Positions 47,233 through 57,465 of a DNA stretch of 64,000 bases are shown in pieces (within the stretch, counting starts at the first letter, position 1; every line of letters starts with the position of its first letter). The notes under the pieces were generated by a model. It had not been told where the DNA came from. It worked only from the letters and a program-made list of their open reading frames with translations, and did no database searches. A program made the translations under genes and the position numbers. Source of the DNA: Arthrobacter sp. cf158 (GTDB lineage: Bacteria; Actinomycetota; Actinomycetes; Actinomycetales; Micrococcaceae); NCBI RefSeq assembly GCF_900106835.1, contig NZ_FNNR01000003.1, forward strand, positions 320,381 through 384,380, read 5' to 3'.

Positions 47233-50160
47233 CTAACCCAGAATCTCAGCCAGGAACGTCGCCGTATGGCTGTCAGTGGATTTAGCCACCTGTTCCGGAG
47301 TTCCTGTGGCTACGATCTTTCCGCCACCCGAACCGCCGTTGGGACCCAGGTCCACGATCCAGTCCGCTGACTTGATGACGTCCAGGTTGTGCTCAATGGT
47401 GATGACGGTATTGCCCTTGTCCACCAGGCCCTGGAGAACCATGAGCAACTTCCTGATGTCCTCAAAGTGCAGTCCGGTGGTGGGCTCGTCCAGGACGTAG
47501 ATGCTGCGCCCGTTGGAGCGCTTCTGAAGTTCGGCTGCGAGCTTCACCCTTTGTGCCTCACCACCAGAGAGCGTGGTGGCCGGCTGGCCCAGCCGGACAT
47601 AGCCAAGACCGACGTCCACCAAGGTGTTAAGGTGCCTGGCGATCGGTGTGAAAGCGGCAAAGAACTCTGCGCCTTCCTCGATCGGCATATTGAGCACATC
47701 CGCGATGGTTTTGCCCTTGTAATGAACTTCAAGGGTCTCCCGGTTGTACCGGGCCCCGTGGCACACCTCGCACGGAACATAGACGTCCGGCAGGAAGTTC
47801 ATTTCAATCTTCAGCGTGCCGTCGCCCGAACATGCTTCGCAACGACCACCCTTGACGTTGAAGGAGAACCGACCGGGCTGATAGCCACGGACCTTGGCCT
47901 CGGTTGTCTCCGCGAAGAGCTTGCGGATGTTGTCAAACACGCCGGTATAAGTTGCCGGGTTGGAACGCGGCGTGCGGCCAATAGGACTTTGGTCAACGTG
48001 GACCACCTTGTCCAGATGCTCCAAACCCGCAACTGTCCGGTGCCGGCCAGCCACTTGCTTGGCACCATTGAGCTTGTTGGCAAGGACCTTGTAAAGGATC
48101 TCATTGACCAGGGTGGACTTGCCTGACCCGCTCACGCCGGTGACGGCGGTGAAGAGTCCCAGGGGGAAGGTAGCGTCAACGTTGTTAAGGTTGTTCTCCC
48201 GGGCACCAACAACCTTGAGCTCGCGCTTTTTGTCGTACTTGCGCCGCTTGGTGGGGATGTCGATCTTCCGGCGTCCGGAGAGGTAGTCCCCCGTCAGTGA
48301 CTCTGTGTTTTCCAAGAGCTCCTTATAGGTTCCGGAGTGCACCACCTGGCCGCCGTGCTCTCCGGCGCCCGGTCCGATGTCCACCACCCAGTCGGCCTCA
48401 TGGATGGTGTCTTCGTCATGCTCCACCACGATGAGGGTGTTGCCGAGGTCCCGGAGGCGGGTAAGGGTTTCAATGAGCCGGCGGTTGTCCCTCTGGTGCA
48501 GTCCGATGGACGGCTCGTCAAGGACGTACAGCACTCCCACCAGGCCCGAGCCGATCTGGGTGGCCAGTCGGATCCGCTGGGCTTCACCACCCGACAAAGT
48601 GCCGGAGGGACGCTCAAGATTCAGGTACTCCAAGCCGACATCCAAGAGGAAGGTCAGGCGGGCCTGGATCTCCTTCAGGACCTGGTTGGCGATCTGGGCT
48701 TCCCGGTTTGTCAGGGTCAGACTCCCCAGGAACTCTGCGCACTCCCGCATGGGCAAGGCCGCAACCTCGGCGATCGACTTTCCGTTGATGAGCACTGACA
48801 ACGACGCCGGGTTGAGGCGCGCACCGTTGCACTCAGGGCAGGGAATCTGGCGCATGTACTCTTCGTACCGGTCCCGGGCCCACTCAGAGTCGGTTTCACC
48901 GTGCTTCCGGTGGACGTACTGGATGGCACCTTCGAAGCCGGTGCTGTACTTGCGCTCACGGCCAAATCGGTTCTTGTACTGGACAACAACCTTATGGTCC
49001 TTGCCATGAAGCACAGTATTGCGGACTTCCTTGGGGAGTTTCTCCCAGGAGGTCTTCATGGAGAAGCCGAGTTCGTGGGCCAGGCCCTCAAGGAGGCGGT
49101 TCCAGTACTCGGTGGTCGCGGTGCCCAGCGACCACGGGGCAATGGCACCCTCACCCAGTGAAAGCTCAGGGTTGGGAATGATGAGTTCTTCATCAACTTC
49201 AAGCTTGGTACCGATGCCACTGCAGGCAGAGCAGGCGCCGAAGGGGTTGTTGAAGGAAAATGAGCGGGGCTCGATCTCGTCGATCGCCAAGGGGTGCTCA
49301 TTGGGGCACGCGAGATTCTCAGAGAAAGCCCTGATTCGTTCCGGGTCTCCGGCCTCGAGATCGACGAACTCGACCAATACGCGGCCTTCAGCCAAACCGA
49401 GCGCTGTCTCCACAGAATCGGTTAGCCTCTGGCTGATGTCTTCCTTCACCACCAGGCGGTCGACCACAACTTCAATGGTGTGCTTGAACTGTTTGCCCAG
49501 CTTGGGAGGCTGGCTCAGCTGAACCAGTTCGCCATCGACGCGTGCCCGGGAGTAACCCTTGGCTGTGAGTTCCTTGAACAGGTCCACAAACTCGCCTTTG
49601 CGCCCACGGACAACAGGGGCCAGGACCTGGAAGCGGGTGCCCGTCTCCAGTTCCAGGAGCTGATCCACGATCTGCTGGGGCGTCTGGCGGGCGATTGGCT
49701 CACCACAGACGGGGCAGTGTGGACGACCAACGCGGGCCCACAACAACCGCATGTAGTCGTAGATCTCGGTGATAGTGCCCACGGTTGACCGTGGGTTCTT
49801 ACTGGTTGACTTCTGGTCGATGGAGACAGCCGGGGACAAGCCCTCGATGAAGTCCACGTCCGGTTTATCCACCTGGCCGAGGAACTGGCGCGCGTAGGCG
49901 GACAGCGACTCCACGTACCGACGCTGGCCTTCGGCGAAGATGGTGTCGAAAGCCAGGGAGGACTTTCCGGAACCAGAGAGTCCCGTAAACACGATCATGG
50001 CGTCGCGGGGAAGGTCCAGGTCCACATTGCGAAGGTTGTGTTCCCGGGCGCCCTTGACCACAAGCCGCGACAGGTCCGGCCTCGCGGGTTTGGTCTCAGG
50101 AACTGCAGGGACGCGGTTGGACGATTCGATGGCGGTATCTTCAGCTAAGGCTTTGGGCAC
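47233..50160 (-). CDS. uvrA: Excinuclease ABC subunit A
   Basis: A 975-residue UvrA with two ABC modules. [19 protein letters not shown] and [14 protein letters not shown] are the P-loops. Zinc fingers are visible as [21 protein letters not shown] and CEVCHG, and LSGGEAQR signatures occur twice. It recognises DNA damage and loads UvrB. GTG start preceded by TAGCAT with a six-base gap and, just beyond, a LexA-like palindrome. Confidence 0.97.
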   Translation of the reverse strand: MPKALAEDTAIESSNRVPAVPETKPARPDLSRLVVKGAREHNLRNVDLDLPRDAMIVFTGLSGSGKSSLAFDTIFAEGQRRYVESLSAYARQFLGQVDKPDVDFIEGLSPAVSIDQKSTSKNPRSTVGTITEIYDYMRLLWARVGRPHCPVCGEPIARQTPQQIVDQLLELETGTRFQVLAPVVRGRKGEFVDLFKELTAKGYSRARVDGELVQLSQPPKLGKQFKHTIEVVVDRLVVKEDISQRLTDSVETALGLAEGRVLVEFVDLEAGDPERIRAFSENLACPNEHPLAIDEIEPRSFSFNNPFGACSACSGIGTKLEVDEELIIPNPELSLGEGAIAPWSLGTATTEYWNRLLEGLAHELGFSMKTSWEKLPKEVRNTVLHGKDHKVVVQYKNRFGRERKYSTGFEGAIQYVHRKHGETDSEWARDRYEEYMRQIPCPECNGARLNPASLSVLINGKSIAEVAALPMRECAEFLGSLTLTNREAQIANQVLKEIQARLTFLLDVGLEYLNLERPSGTLSGGEAQRIRLATQIGSGLVGVLYVLDEPSIGLHQRDNRRLIETLTRLRDLGNTLIVVEHDEDTIHEADWVVDIGPGAGEHGGQVVHSGTYKELLENTESLTGDYLSGRRKIDIPTKRRKYDKKRELKVVGARENNLNNVDATFPLGLFTAVTGVSGSGKSTLVNEILYKVLANKLNGAKQVAGRHRTVAGLEHLDKVVHVDQSPIGRTPRSNPATYTGVFDNIRKLFAETTEAKVRGYQPGRFSFNVKGGRCEACSGDGTLKIEMNFLPDVYVPCEVCHGARYNRETLEVHYKGKTIADVLNMPIEEGAEFFAAFTPIARHLNTLVDVGLGYVRLGQPATTLSGGEAQRVKLAAELQKRSNGRSIYVLDEPTTGLHFEDIRKLLMVLQGLVDKGNTVITIEHNLDVIKSADWIVDLGPNGGSGGGKIVATGTPEQVAKSTDSHTATFLAEILG

Positions 50161-50166
50161 TTACCA

Positions 50167-50172
50167 ATGCTA
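50167..50172 (-). promoter_or_regulatory. -10 element of uvrA
   Basis: Minus-strand TAGCAT, six bases before the GTG at 50160. No ribosome-binding site is present in the TGGTAA between them. Confidence 0.55.
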
Positions 50173-50173
50173 A

Positions 50174-50189
50174 TCGAAAACTTCTTCGA
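50174..50189 (-). promoter_or_regulatory. Candidate LexA (SOS) box at uvrA
   Basis: TCGAAAACTTCTTCGA is a 16-base imperfect palindrome with TCGAA and TTCGA ends, close to the actinobacterial/Bacillus-type SOS consensus TCGAAC-N4-GTTCGA (one base off in each half). It begins one base upstream of the -10 element, so LexA bound here would block RNA polymerase. Confidence 0.65.
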
Positions 50190-50225
50190 ATTTCCATGTC
50201 GTGCCTCACACGCTACTGATCGGTA

Positions 50226-50606
50226 TCAATCGGCGTCGTAGGCTGCCGCAAGAAGCTGCACCGCTTCAGCGAATGAAGCACCCTGGGCCTTCGCAGCGGC
50301 CGCATACTGTGCAGCGACATCCGCCAGGGCCCCCCAGCGGTCGTCCCTCGCACACACCACCGTGCCGTTGCGGCCGCGGGTAGCCACAACACCCGCTGCT
50401 TCCAGTTCCTTGTATGCCCGCGCCACCGTGTGGGGCGCGACATCCAGGACACCTGCCAGATTGCGTACCGGCGGAAGCTTTGCTCCTACAGCCAGGACAC
50501 CGGAGTCGGCGAGTTCTATGATCCGCAGCCTCAGTTGCTCGAACAGCGCCACCGCGCTGCCGGTATTGGGGCGCCATGTGCCTGGGAATTCTCCTGCGGG
50601 GGTCAT
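50226..50606 (-). CDS. GntR family transcriptional regulator (YtrA subfamily size)
   Basis: A 126-residue protein: winged helix-turn-helix (about 20-85) with LPPVRNLAGVLDVAPHTVARAYKELEAAGVV and only a short C-terminal helix, as in YtrA-type GntR regulators. These commonly regulate ABC transporters, but none is adjacent. ATG with CGGGG upstream. It lies upstream of uvrA on the same strand with a 65-base gap. Confidence 0.88.
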   Translation of the reverse strand: MTPAGEFPGTWRPNTGSAVALFEQLRLRIIELADSGVLAVGAKLPPVRNLAGVLDVAPHTVARAYKELEAAGVVATRGRNGTVVCARDDRWGALADVAAQYAAAAKAQGASFAEAVQLLAAAYDAD

Positions 50607-50757
50607 GATTCGCCCCGACGGAGTGCCGCCACATGAGGCGTTTGTTGTTCGAAGCGTCCTTGGTCCATGCCGAGAATTAGACCAGCGACTCCGCTACGGA
50701 ACAAGCCATCCCGGCGCACCAAAGCCCTCGCTGCGGGAAGAGAAGCTGCGGCGTCGC

Positions 50758-51555
50758 TCATGCGTTCTTTCGTGCCACGGCAAAAATCCGCCGGAAGGAA
50801 AAGACCGTTCCGTGGGCTGTGGCCGGATAGGCCTCACGCAGCATCGCCGAGTACTCCTGTTCGAAGTCGGCTGACTCCTCCCGGGACAGGGCCGCCAGGA
50901 CCGGTCGAAGCCCCGTACCGCGGACCCACTGCAGGACCGGGTCCTCGCCCGGCAGTACCTGCTGATAGGTGGTCTCCCACGCGTCAGCCGAGCAGCCGGC
51001 GTCGAGCATGATGCCCAAGTAGTCCGCAGGACTGCCTACTGCATCGTCATGCCGCAGCACGCCGTTCAACCGTGACGCCCATTGGGGTGACTCGGCCAGT
51101 TGGCGCATGAGTGTGTGGGACGGCGACGTGAAATTCCCGGGGACCTGCAGGGCAAACCATGCACCAGGTTTAAGCGAGCGCAACCATCCCCCCAACATCT
51201 CCTGGTGGCCCGGCACCCACTGAAGCGCGGCATTGGTGACAACAACATCGGTATCGGCATCCGGTGCCCACGTTGCAATGTCGCCTTGCGCGAACTCCAG
51301 TCTGCCGGACTGCTCCCCGCTAGTGGTCGCTTTGACCAGCGACTCAGCCTGGAGCAGCATCTCCTCCGACGAATCAATGCCCATCACGCGGGCATCCGGC
51401 CAGCGCTCTGTCAACGTGGCGGTCAGGTTTCCGGGACCACAACCGAGATCCACCACCTTCCTGGGCCCGCTGGACTGGACCCTTCCGAGGAGGTCATGGA
51501 ATGGCCGGTCACGATGATTGCCGAACTCCACATATTTGTTCGGATCCCACTTCAT
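50758..51555 (-). CDS. tam: Trans-aconitate 2-methyltransferase-like SAM methyltransferase
   Basis: A 265-residue class I methyltransferase with MKWDPNKYVEFG, motif I VVDLGCGPGNLT, acidic motif II (MGIDSSEEML) and ALQWVPGH. The sequence is characteristic of Tam, which methylates trans-aconitate; the specific substrate is inferred from family resemblance. GGAGG lies six bases before the ATG. Confidence 0.85.
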   Translation of the reverse strand: MKWDPNKYVEFGNHRDRPFHDLLGRVQSSGPRKVVDLGCGPGNLTATLTERWPDARVMGIDSSEEMLLQAESLVKATTSGEQSGRLEFAQGDIATWAPDADTDVVVTNAALQWVPGHQEMLGGWLRSLKPGAWFALQVPGNFTSPSHTLMRQLAESPQWASRLNGVLRHDDAVGSPADYLGIMLDAGCSADAWETTYQQVLPGEDPVLQWVRGTGLRPVLAALSREESADFEQEYSAMLREAYPATAHGTVFSFRRIFAVARKNA

Positions 51556-51625
51556 TAGAGCCTCCTCGGATCTGGCTTCGCTGCTGGGCCGAGCCTAAAC
51601 CGTGCGGGCACTAAGCTGGAAACCA

Positions 51626-54160
51626 ATGAAACTTCTTGAGCAGCTCCCCGGTTCCACCGCCACCGGCCCGTTGGACCCGGACGAAATCTACACACGGTTC
51701 GTGCAGTGGACGGAGAGCCGCGGGCTGCAGCTGTATCCAGCGCAGGACGAAGCGATCATGGAACTCGCTTCCGGTGCCAACGTCATCCTCGCCACCCCCA
51801 CAGGTTCCGGAAAATCGCTGGTGGCCATTGCAGCCCATTTTGAGGCGATGGCACGCGGTCAGCGGAGCTATTACACGGCCCCCATCAAGGCTTTGGTGTC
51901 GGAAAAGTTCTTTGCGCTCTGCGACATCTTCGGCGCCGAGAACGTAGGCATGATCACGGGTGATTCCGGGGTAAACCAGGACGCCCCCATTATTTGCTGT
52001 ACGGCGGAGATCCTCGCCAACATTGCCCTCCGCGAAGGCGCATCGGCTGAACTCGGTTCCGTCATCATGGATGAGTTCCATTTCTACTCAGACCCTCAGC
52101 GCGGTTGGGCCTGGCAGGTTCCCTTGTTGGAACTCCCCCAAGCGCAGTTTCTCCTGATGTCAGCCACCTTGGGAGATGTGAGCCGTTTCGAAACAGGACT
52201 GACTGAGTTGACGGGCCGGACCACCACGACTGTGAGCTCCGCCGAACGTCCCATTCCGCTGCACCACTACTACCACCTGACCCCTGTGCACGAGACACTT
52301 GAGGAACTGCTTTCCACCAAGCAGGTTCCCGTCTATGTGGTGCACTTCAGCCAGGCAGAAGCCATTGAGCGTGCGCAGAATCTCATGAGCATCAACATGT
52401 GCAGCCGCGCGGAGAAGGACCGCATCGCGGAACTGATCGCAGGGTTCAGGTTTGCCGCTGGATTCGGGAAAACCCTCAACAGGTTGGTCCGCCACGGAAT
52501 TGGCGTCCATCACGCAGGAATGCTGCCCAAGTACCGCCGTCTGGTGGAGCAGCTTGCCCAAGCCGGGCTCCTGAAGGTCATCTGCGGTACAGACACTCTG
52601 GGGGTGGGCATCAATGTGCCCATCCGGACAGTGCTGCTGACCGCTTTGAGCAAGTACGACGGCGTACGCACCAGGTCTCTTAACTCCCGCGAGTTTCACC
52701 AGATTGCCGGACGTGCCGGCCGTGCCGGCTACGATACCGCGGGCACCGTGGTTGTCCAGGCGCCCGATCACGTGGTGGAAAATACCAAGGCCATGGCGAA
52801 GGCAACCGCCAAGTTTGGCGATGACCAGAAGAAGTTGCGCCAAGTGGTGAAGAAGAAGCCTCCAGAGGGTTTCGTGTCGTGGGGCGAACCCACCTTCAAG
52901 CGTCTGGTTGAATCCGTACCAGAGCCCTTGACCTCCAGCTTCACGGTCACGCACGCTATGTTGCTCAACCTGATGGAGCGTCCGGGAGACCCCTTCCAGG
53001 CAACCCGCCGCCTTCTTAGCGAGAACCACGAGAGCCGCCCCGCACAGCTTCGGCTCATGAAGAAGGCGCTGGGGATCTACCGCGAACTGCTGGCCGCTGG
53101 TGTGGTGGAACGCATTCCGGAGGAGGAACAGGAGGCGGAGGGCCGGTCCGTACGCCTGACGGTCCATCTGCAGGCCAACTTCGCCCTGAACCAACCGCTT
53201 TCGCCCTTTGCACTGGCTGCGCTGGAATTGCTCGATCCGGAATCGCCGTCGTACGCCTTGGACGTCGTCTCAGTCATCGAATCGACGCTGGAGAAGCCGC
53301 GCCAGATTCTTTCGGCTCAACAGAAGAAAGCCCGCGGTGAGGCAGTTGCCGCCATGAAGGCCGATGGCATCGAATACGAGCAGCGCATGGCCATGCTGGA
53401 TGAAGTCACCTACCCCATGCCTTTGGCGGAGATCCTCGGCGAAGCATTTGAGGTGTACCGTAAGGCCGCACCGTGGGTAGGCGACTTCGAGCTCGCGCCC
53501 AAATCGATCATCCGTGACATGTACGAGCGCGCCATGAACTTTGGTGAGTTCGTTCAGTTCTACGGCTTGGCCCGCTCGGAGGGCATCGTCCTGAGGTATC
53601 TGGCGGACGGCTTCCGGGCCCTTCGGCAGACCGTACCCCAGGACTCGCTCCGTGAGGATCTTGAGGACCTCATCGCGTGGCTGGGTGAGTTGGTCCGCCA
53701 AGTGGATTCGAGCTTGCTGGATGAGTGGGAAGAGCTCACATCCGGGCTGGCACCCACGCCGCATGACGCTCCCCCGCCCCCGCCACCACTCTTGACCGCC
53801 AACATCAGGGCCTTCCGTGTGATGGTGCGCAACGAGATGTTCCGCAGGGTTGAACTCTTTGCGGACGAGGACTCCGCTGCCCTGGGCGAACTCGACGCCG
53901 ATGCGGGCTGGGACGCCGAACGGTGGGAAGAGGTCCTGGACGACTACTTCGACGAACACGACGACATTGGGACCGGTCCCGACGCCCGCGGTCCCGGACT
54001 CCTGATTATCACCGAGGGTCCCGGCATGTGGAAGGTCCGGCAGATCTTCGATGACCCGGCGCGCCATCACGACTGGGGTATCTCGGCCGATGTGGACTTG
54101 GCGGCATCTGATGAGAGCGGCACCGCAGTGGTCCGCGTCACGGACGTCAACAGGTTGTAG
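51626..54160 (+). CDS. DEAD/DEAH-box helicase with DUF3516 domain
   Basis: An 844-residue superfamily 2 helicase: Walker A ATPTGSGKS near residue 55, DEFH Walker B, SATLGD motif III and QIAGRAGRAGYD motif VI. The C-terminal half (about 500-844) is the DUF3516 extension. Related to Ski2/HelY-like RNA helicases; the nucleic-acid target is unknown. The ATG at 51626 has GGAA close upstream and TAAGCT eight bases before, so the leader is very short. Confidence 0.88.
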   Translation: MKLLEQLPGSTATGPLDPDEIYTRFVQWTESRGLQLYPAQDEAIMELASGANVILATPTGSGKSLVAIAAHFEAMARGQRSYYTAPIKALVSEKFFALCDIFGAENVGMITGDSGVNQDAPIICCTAEILANIALREGASAELGSVIMDEFHFYSDPQRGWAWQVPLLELPQAQFLLMSATLGDVSRFETGLTELTGRTTTTVSSAERPIPLHHYYHLTPVHETLEELLSTKQVPVYVVHFSQAEAIERAQNLMSINMCSRAEKDRIAELIAGFRFAAGFGKTLNRLVRHGIGVHHAGMLPKYRRLVEQLAQAGLLKVICGTDTLGVGINVPIRTVLLTALSKYDGVRTRSLNSREFHQIAGRAGRAGYDTAGTVVVQAPDHVVENTKAMAKATAKFGDDQKKLRQVVKKKPPEGFVSWGEPTFKRLVESVPEPLTSSFTVTHAMLLNLMERPGDPFQATRRLLSENHESRPAQLRLMKKALGIYRELLAAGVVERIPEEEQEAEGRSVRLTVHLQANFALNQPLSPFALAALELLDPESPSYALDVVSVIESTLEKPRQILSAQQKKARGEAVAAMKADGIEYEQRMAMLDEVTYPMPLAEILGEAFEVYRKAAPWVGDFELAPKSIIRDMYERAMNFGEFVQFYGLARSEGIVLRYLADGFRALRQTVPQDSLREDLEDLIAWLGELVRQVDSSLLDEWEELTSGLAPTPHDAPPPPPPLLTANIRAFRVMVRNEMFRRVELFADEDSAALGELDADAGWDAERWEEVLDDYFDEHDDIGTGPDARGPGLLIITEGPGMWKVRQIFDDPARHHDWGISADVDLAASDESGTAVVRVTDVNRL

Positions 54161-54171
54161 GCCCGGTCGCC

Positions 54172-55545
54172 GTGGAAGCCGTACCGGACGTGGCAGCCGG
54201 CCTGCAGGAGTTGCAAGCTTTCCGCAGGGAGCAGCCGGCTCCCTGCACAGGTCCACGTACATGGTGGGGCGGCCCCTTGGACGTCGAAGGACTGGCTCTG
54301 GGATCGGTTCAACTGGCAGCCACGGCGCTTAACGCACTCACGGGTTCGTCCGGCAGGTACTCAGTGGCCGCTGGGCCGACGGCGGCATCTTTCGACTCGC
54401 TGGGCCATCTCCTGATCTCAGACCGCAAGGCGCAGGGTTTCGCCCCGTTGTCCGGCTTCCGGGCCACCGCGGACGGCTGGATCCGCCTTCACGCGAACTA
54501 CCCGCACCACGCTTCCCGGCTGATGAAGGCTCTCAAGGCAACCGGCCCGCAGGATGTGGACCGTACCCTTGGCTCCATGACGTCCCAGGAAGCCGAGGAC
54601 ATCATCGTTGCGCACAAGGGTGTGGCAGCGGCCGTGCGCTCGAGGGCGGAGTGGAAGGCGACGCCCATGTTCCGTGCCGCCACTGAAGGTTCTTGGGTGG
54701 TCGTGTCCCGTCCCGCCGGGCTGCGAGAGAGCCAGCGCCCGTCGTCATGGGTGCCTTCGAACGATCCGCACCGCCCCCTGGCTGGCTTGCGGGTACTGGA
54801 CCTGACCCGGGTCATCGCCGGACCTGCGGCCACCCGGTTGCTCGGCGCCTTGGGCGCCGACGTTCTGCGCATAGATCCACCGGCACTTCCAGAGTTGACC
54901 GATGCCTTCATAGACATGGGGTTCGACAAGCGCAGTGCTGAGATTAGCCTGGAAGATCCCGATGCGTTGGCTGCAGTTCTGAGGCTGGCCCGCACGGCGG
55001 ACGTCATCGTGACGGGGTACCGCAACGGCGGTCTGGACAGATTCGGCTTGGGCTCCGAGGCCCTGCTGGCAGAAAGGCCGGATGCCGTGGTGGTCGCCTT
55101 GACGGCGTGGGGAAGCACCGGGCCATGGAGCAGGCGCCGGGGCTTCGACAGCCTGGTTCAGGCGGCCTCCGGTATTGCCCACCACTACGGTCAGGATCAC
55201 GACGGCGGTTGGAGACCAGGCGCGCTGCCCGTCCAGGCCCTGGACCATGCCACTGGGTACGGGCTTGCTGCCGCAGCCTTGGCCTTGCTGGCTGAGCGGC
55301 TGAGCACCGGGAGTGGTGGGTCCGCGAAACTCTCGCTGGCACGCACAGCAGAAGAGCTCTTCCAGTTAACTCCTGCCCCGGTATCCGCCCCATCCATTCA
55401 GCCGCCCCGGCCGGAGTATTTTGAGGTGGCGAGCCCCTACGGGCCGCTCCGCCATGTGGGGCCGCCGTTGATGGTGGACGGTAAGCCCCTGCTGTACGGC
55501 AAAGCCCCCGTGCGGTACGGAACGTCTGCTTTGGGGTGGCAATAG
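54172..55545 (+). CDS. Family III CoA-transferase (CaiB/BaiF type)
   Basis: A 457-residue protein with CaiB-like halves. LAGLRVLDLTRVIAGPAATRLLGALGADVLRI opens the main domain and GSTGPWSRRRGFDSLVQAASG matches the conserved core that precedes the catalytic Asp region. An extra N-terminal part (about 1-200) is weakly similar to the family's other half. It would move CoA between carboxylic acids; the substrate is unknown. GTG start 11 bases after the helicase stop. Confidence 0.82.
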   Translation: MEAVPDVAAGLQELQAFRREQPAPCTGPRTWWGGPLDVEGLALGSVQLAATALNALTGSSGRYSVAAGPTAASFDSLGHLLISDRKAQGFAPLSGFRATADGWIRLHANYPHHASRLMKALKATGPQDVDRTLGSMTSQEAEDIIVAHKGVAAAVRSRAEWKATPMFRAATEGSWVVVSRPAGLRESQRPSSWVPSNDPHRPLAGLRVLDLTRVIAGPAATRLLGALGADVLRIDPPALPELTDAFIDMGFDKRSAEISLEDPDALAAVLRLARTADVIVTGYRNGGLDRFGLGSEALLAERPDAVVVALTAWGSTGPWSRRRGFDSLVQAASGIAHHYGQDHDGGWRPGALPVQALDHATGYGLAAAALALLAERLSTGSGGSAKLSLARTAEELFQLTPAPVSAPSIQPPRPEYFEVASPYGPLRHVGPPLMVDGKPLLYGKAPVRYGTSALGWQ

Positions 55546-55579
55546 CAGGCAGGGGCGGGAGGAAGCGCGGCGGTCCTAG

Positions 55580-55585
55580 TAAGCT
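55580..55585 (+). promoter_or_regulatory. -10 element of the GNAT gene
   Basis: TAAGCT lies seven bases before the ATG at 55593 with no ribosome-binding site. The same TAAGCT sits eight bases before the helicase start at 51626. Confidence 0.4.
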
Positions 55586-55592
55586 CGAATGC

Positions 55593-56135
55593 ATGAGTGT
55601 AATCCGCCCGGCCACTGTCGAAGACGTTCCTGCAATCCTGCGCATGATTCATGATCTTGCGATCTATGAGAAGGAGCCGGACGCAGTCAGGAACACTCCG
55701 GAGATGCTCACTGACGTCCTCTTTGGCGGGAACCCCCGCGTGTACGCCACGATTGCGGAAAACAGTGCCGGGACGGTGCAGGGCTTCGCGCTCTGGTTCC
55801 TGAACTACTCCACGTGGGAGGGCGTCCACGGCATTTACCTTGAGGACCTCTACGTAGTCCCCGAGGCCCGTGGCGAGGGCCACGGCAAGGCCCTGTTGCA
55901 GCATTTGGCTGCGACCGCCGTCGAACGCGGTTACGCTCGGGTGGAATGGAGTGTCCTTAACTGGAACGAGCCCTCCATCAATTTCTACAAGAACCTCGGT
56001 GCCTTCCCGATGGAGGAATGGTCCACGTTCCGCCTGACGGGCGGTGCACTTGAAGCATTCGGCGGTGCCACTGCCCAGGGCAGCCACGAGCAGGCCGGCG
56101 GGACCCAGCCCAGCGAGGCAATGGCCCGTGGCTGA
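55593..56135 (+). CDS. GNAT family N-acetyltransferase
   Basis: A 180-residue acetyltransferase. The acetyl-CoA loop VPEARGEGHGKALL fits the R/QxxGxG/A motif, and ERGYARVEWSVLNWNEPSINFYKNLGA is the typical end of the fold, most like diamine acetyltransferases. A low-complexity tail follows. The substrate is unknown. It overlaps the aminopeptidase start by eight bases. Confidence 0.87.
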   Translation: MSVIRPATVEDVPAILRMIHDLAIYEKEPDAVRNTPEMLTDVLFGGNPRVYATIAENSAGTVQGFALWFLNYSTWEGVHGIYLEDLYVVPEARGEGHGKALLQHLAATAVERGYARVEWSVLNWNEPSINFYKNLGAFPMEEWSTFRLTGGALEAFGGATAQGSHEQAGGTQPSEAMARG

Positions 56136-57465
56136 GCCGCACGTCTCCCCCGCTGTTCATGACGTCCGTGCCCGCCACGAGTTCCGTGGACTCCGAACGG
56201 CGGAACACTTCTTCACTGTTCCTTTGGTCCATCCGCCCGCGGAAGGTCAGGGTACCAGCGAAACCATCAAGGTCTTCGCCCGCGAGTACTCTTCAACGGA
56301 GCATTCTGCCGAAGCGGCTGCGAGGCTTCCGTGGCTTCTGTTCCTCCAGGGCGGACCTGGTGGGCGGGGTAACCGGGTCACCTCGTTGTCCGGGTGGATG
56401 AAGGCCGCCGCAAAGGACTTCCGCATCCTGATGCTCGACCAACGGGGTACAGGCTTGTCCACACCCATTGAGCGGCAGTCCCTGGAACTGCAGGGAGACG
56501 CCGCGGCCCAGGCAGAGTACCTGACCCATTTCCGGGCAGATTCAATCGTGGCCGACGCCGAGTACATCCGGCAGGTTCTGGGCTCCCCGCCGTGGTCGGT
56601 CCTGGGTCAGAGCTTTGGCGGATTCTGCGCTTTGACGTATCTGTCGTTCGCGCCGGAGGGACTGCGCGAGGTGCTGATCACCGGTGGGCTGGCGCCACTC
56701 CATGGCCCAGCGGACCGTGTGTACCAGGCCACCTTCCGACGCGTGGCAGCACGGAATGCCGAGTATTTCTCGTGGTATCCCGAGGACCGGGAGAAACTCA
56801 CGCGGATCATTCGCCATCTGGAACAGCAACCCGAATTCCTTGCCAGCGGCGAGCGACTGACACCGGAACGGTTCCAGATGGTGGGATCTTACCTGGGCGG
56901 CAACACCCGGGTGGACGCACTGCACTACCTCCTGGAGGACGCATTCATCACCACGGCGTCCGGTGAGCGGCTGTCCGAAGCGTTTCTTGAGCAGGTGCGG
57001 GGACTCGTCAGCCGGGCCAGCAACCCGCTGTATGCGGTTCTGCACGAATCGATTTATGGCCAGGATGAGGCAACAAACTGGGCAGCATGGCGTGTGCTGG
57101 AGGACTTTCCCGAGTTCACGCCGGAGGCTGAGGAGCCCTTGCTGACGGGCGAAATGGTCTATCCGTGGTACTTCGAGCAGGATCCTTCGCTTTCACCTCT
57201 GCGCGAGGTGGCCGAACGGCTGGCGGCCAAGAAGGACTGGAAGCCGTTGTATGACATCGAGCGGCTGGCTGCGAACACGGTTCCCACTGCTGCGGCCGTG
57301 TACAAAGACGACATTTACGTGGACCACGATCTCTCCTTGGAGACCGCTGCCGCTGTGCGGGGACTGCAACCCTGGGTGACCTCCGAATTCCACCATGACG
57401 GGATCGGCGAAGATGGCGAAGGCATCTTCGGGCGCCTCTTCGGTATGGTGCGGGCCACGCGCTAG
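56128..57465 (+). CDS. Prolyl aminopeptidase-like alpha/beta hydrolase (S33)
   Basis: A 445-residue S33-family hydrolase with the oxyanion-hole LQGGPGGRGNR, nucleophile elbow GQSFGG, and DQRGTGLS, all characteristic of proline iminopeptidases. It would remove N-terminal Pro (or similar residues) from peptides in the cytoplasm, as no signal peptide is seen. GTG start coupled to the GNAT gene. Its TAG stop overlaps that of the convergent MFS gene within CTAG. Confidence 0.87.
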   Translation: MAEPHVSPAVHDVRARHEFRGLRTAEHFFTVPLVHPPAEGQGTSETIKVFAREYSSTEHSAEAAARLPWLLFLQGGPGGRGNRVTSLSGWMKAAAKDFRILMLDQRGTGLSTPIERQSLELQGDAAAQAEYLTHFRADSIVADAEYIRQVLGSPPWSVLGQSFGGFCALTYLSFAPEGLREVLITGGLAPLHGPADRVYQATFRRVAARNAEYFSWYPEDREKLTRIIRHLEQQPEFLASGERLTPERFQMVGSYLGGNTRVDALHYLLEDAFITTASGERLSEAFLEQVRGLVSRASNPLYAVLHESIYGQDEATNWAAWRVLEDFPEFTPEAEEPLLTGEMVYPWYFEQDPSLSPLREVAERLAAKKDWKPLYDIERLAANTVPTAAAVYKDDIYVDHDLSLETAAAVRGLQPWVTSEFHHDGIGEDGEGIFGRLFGMVRATR

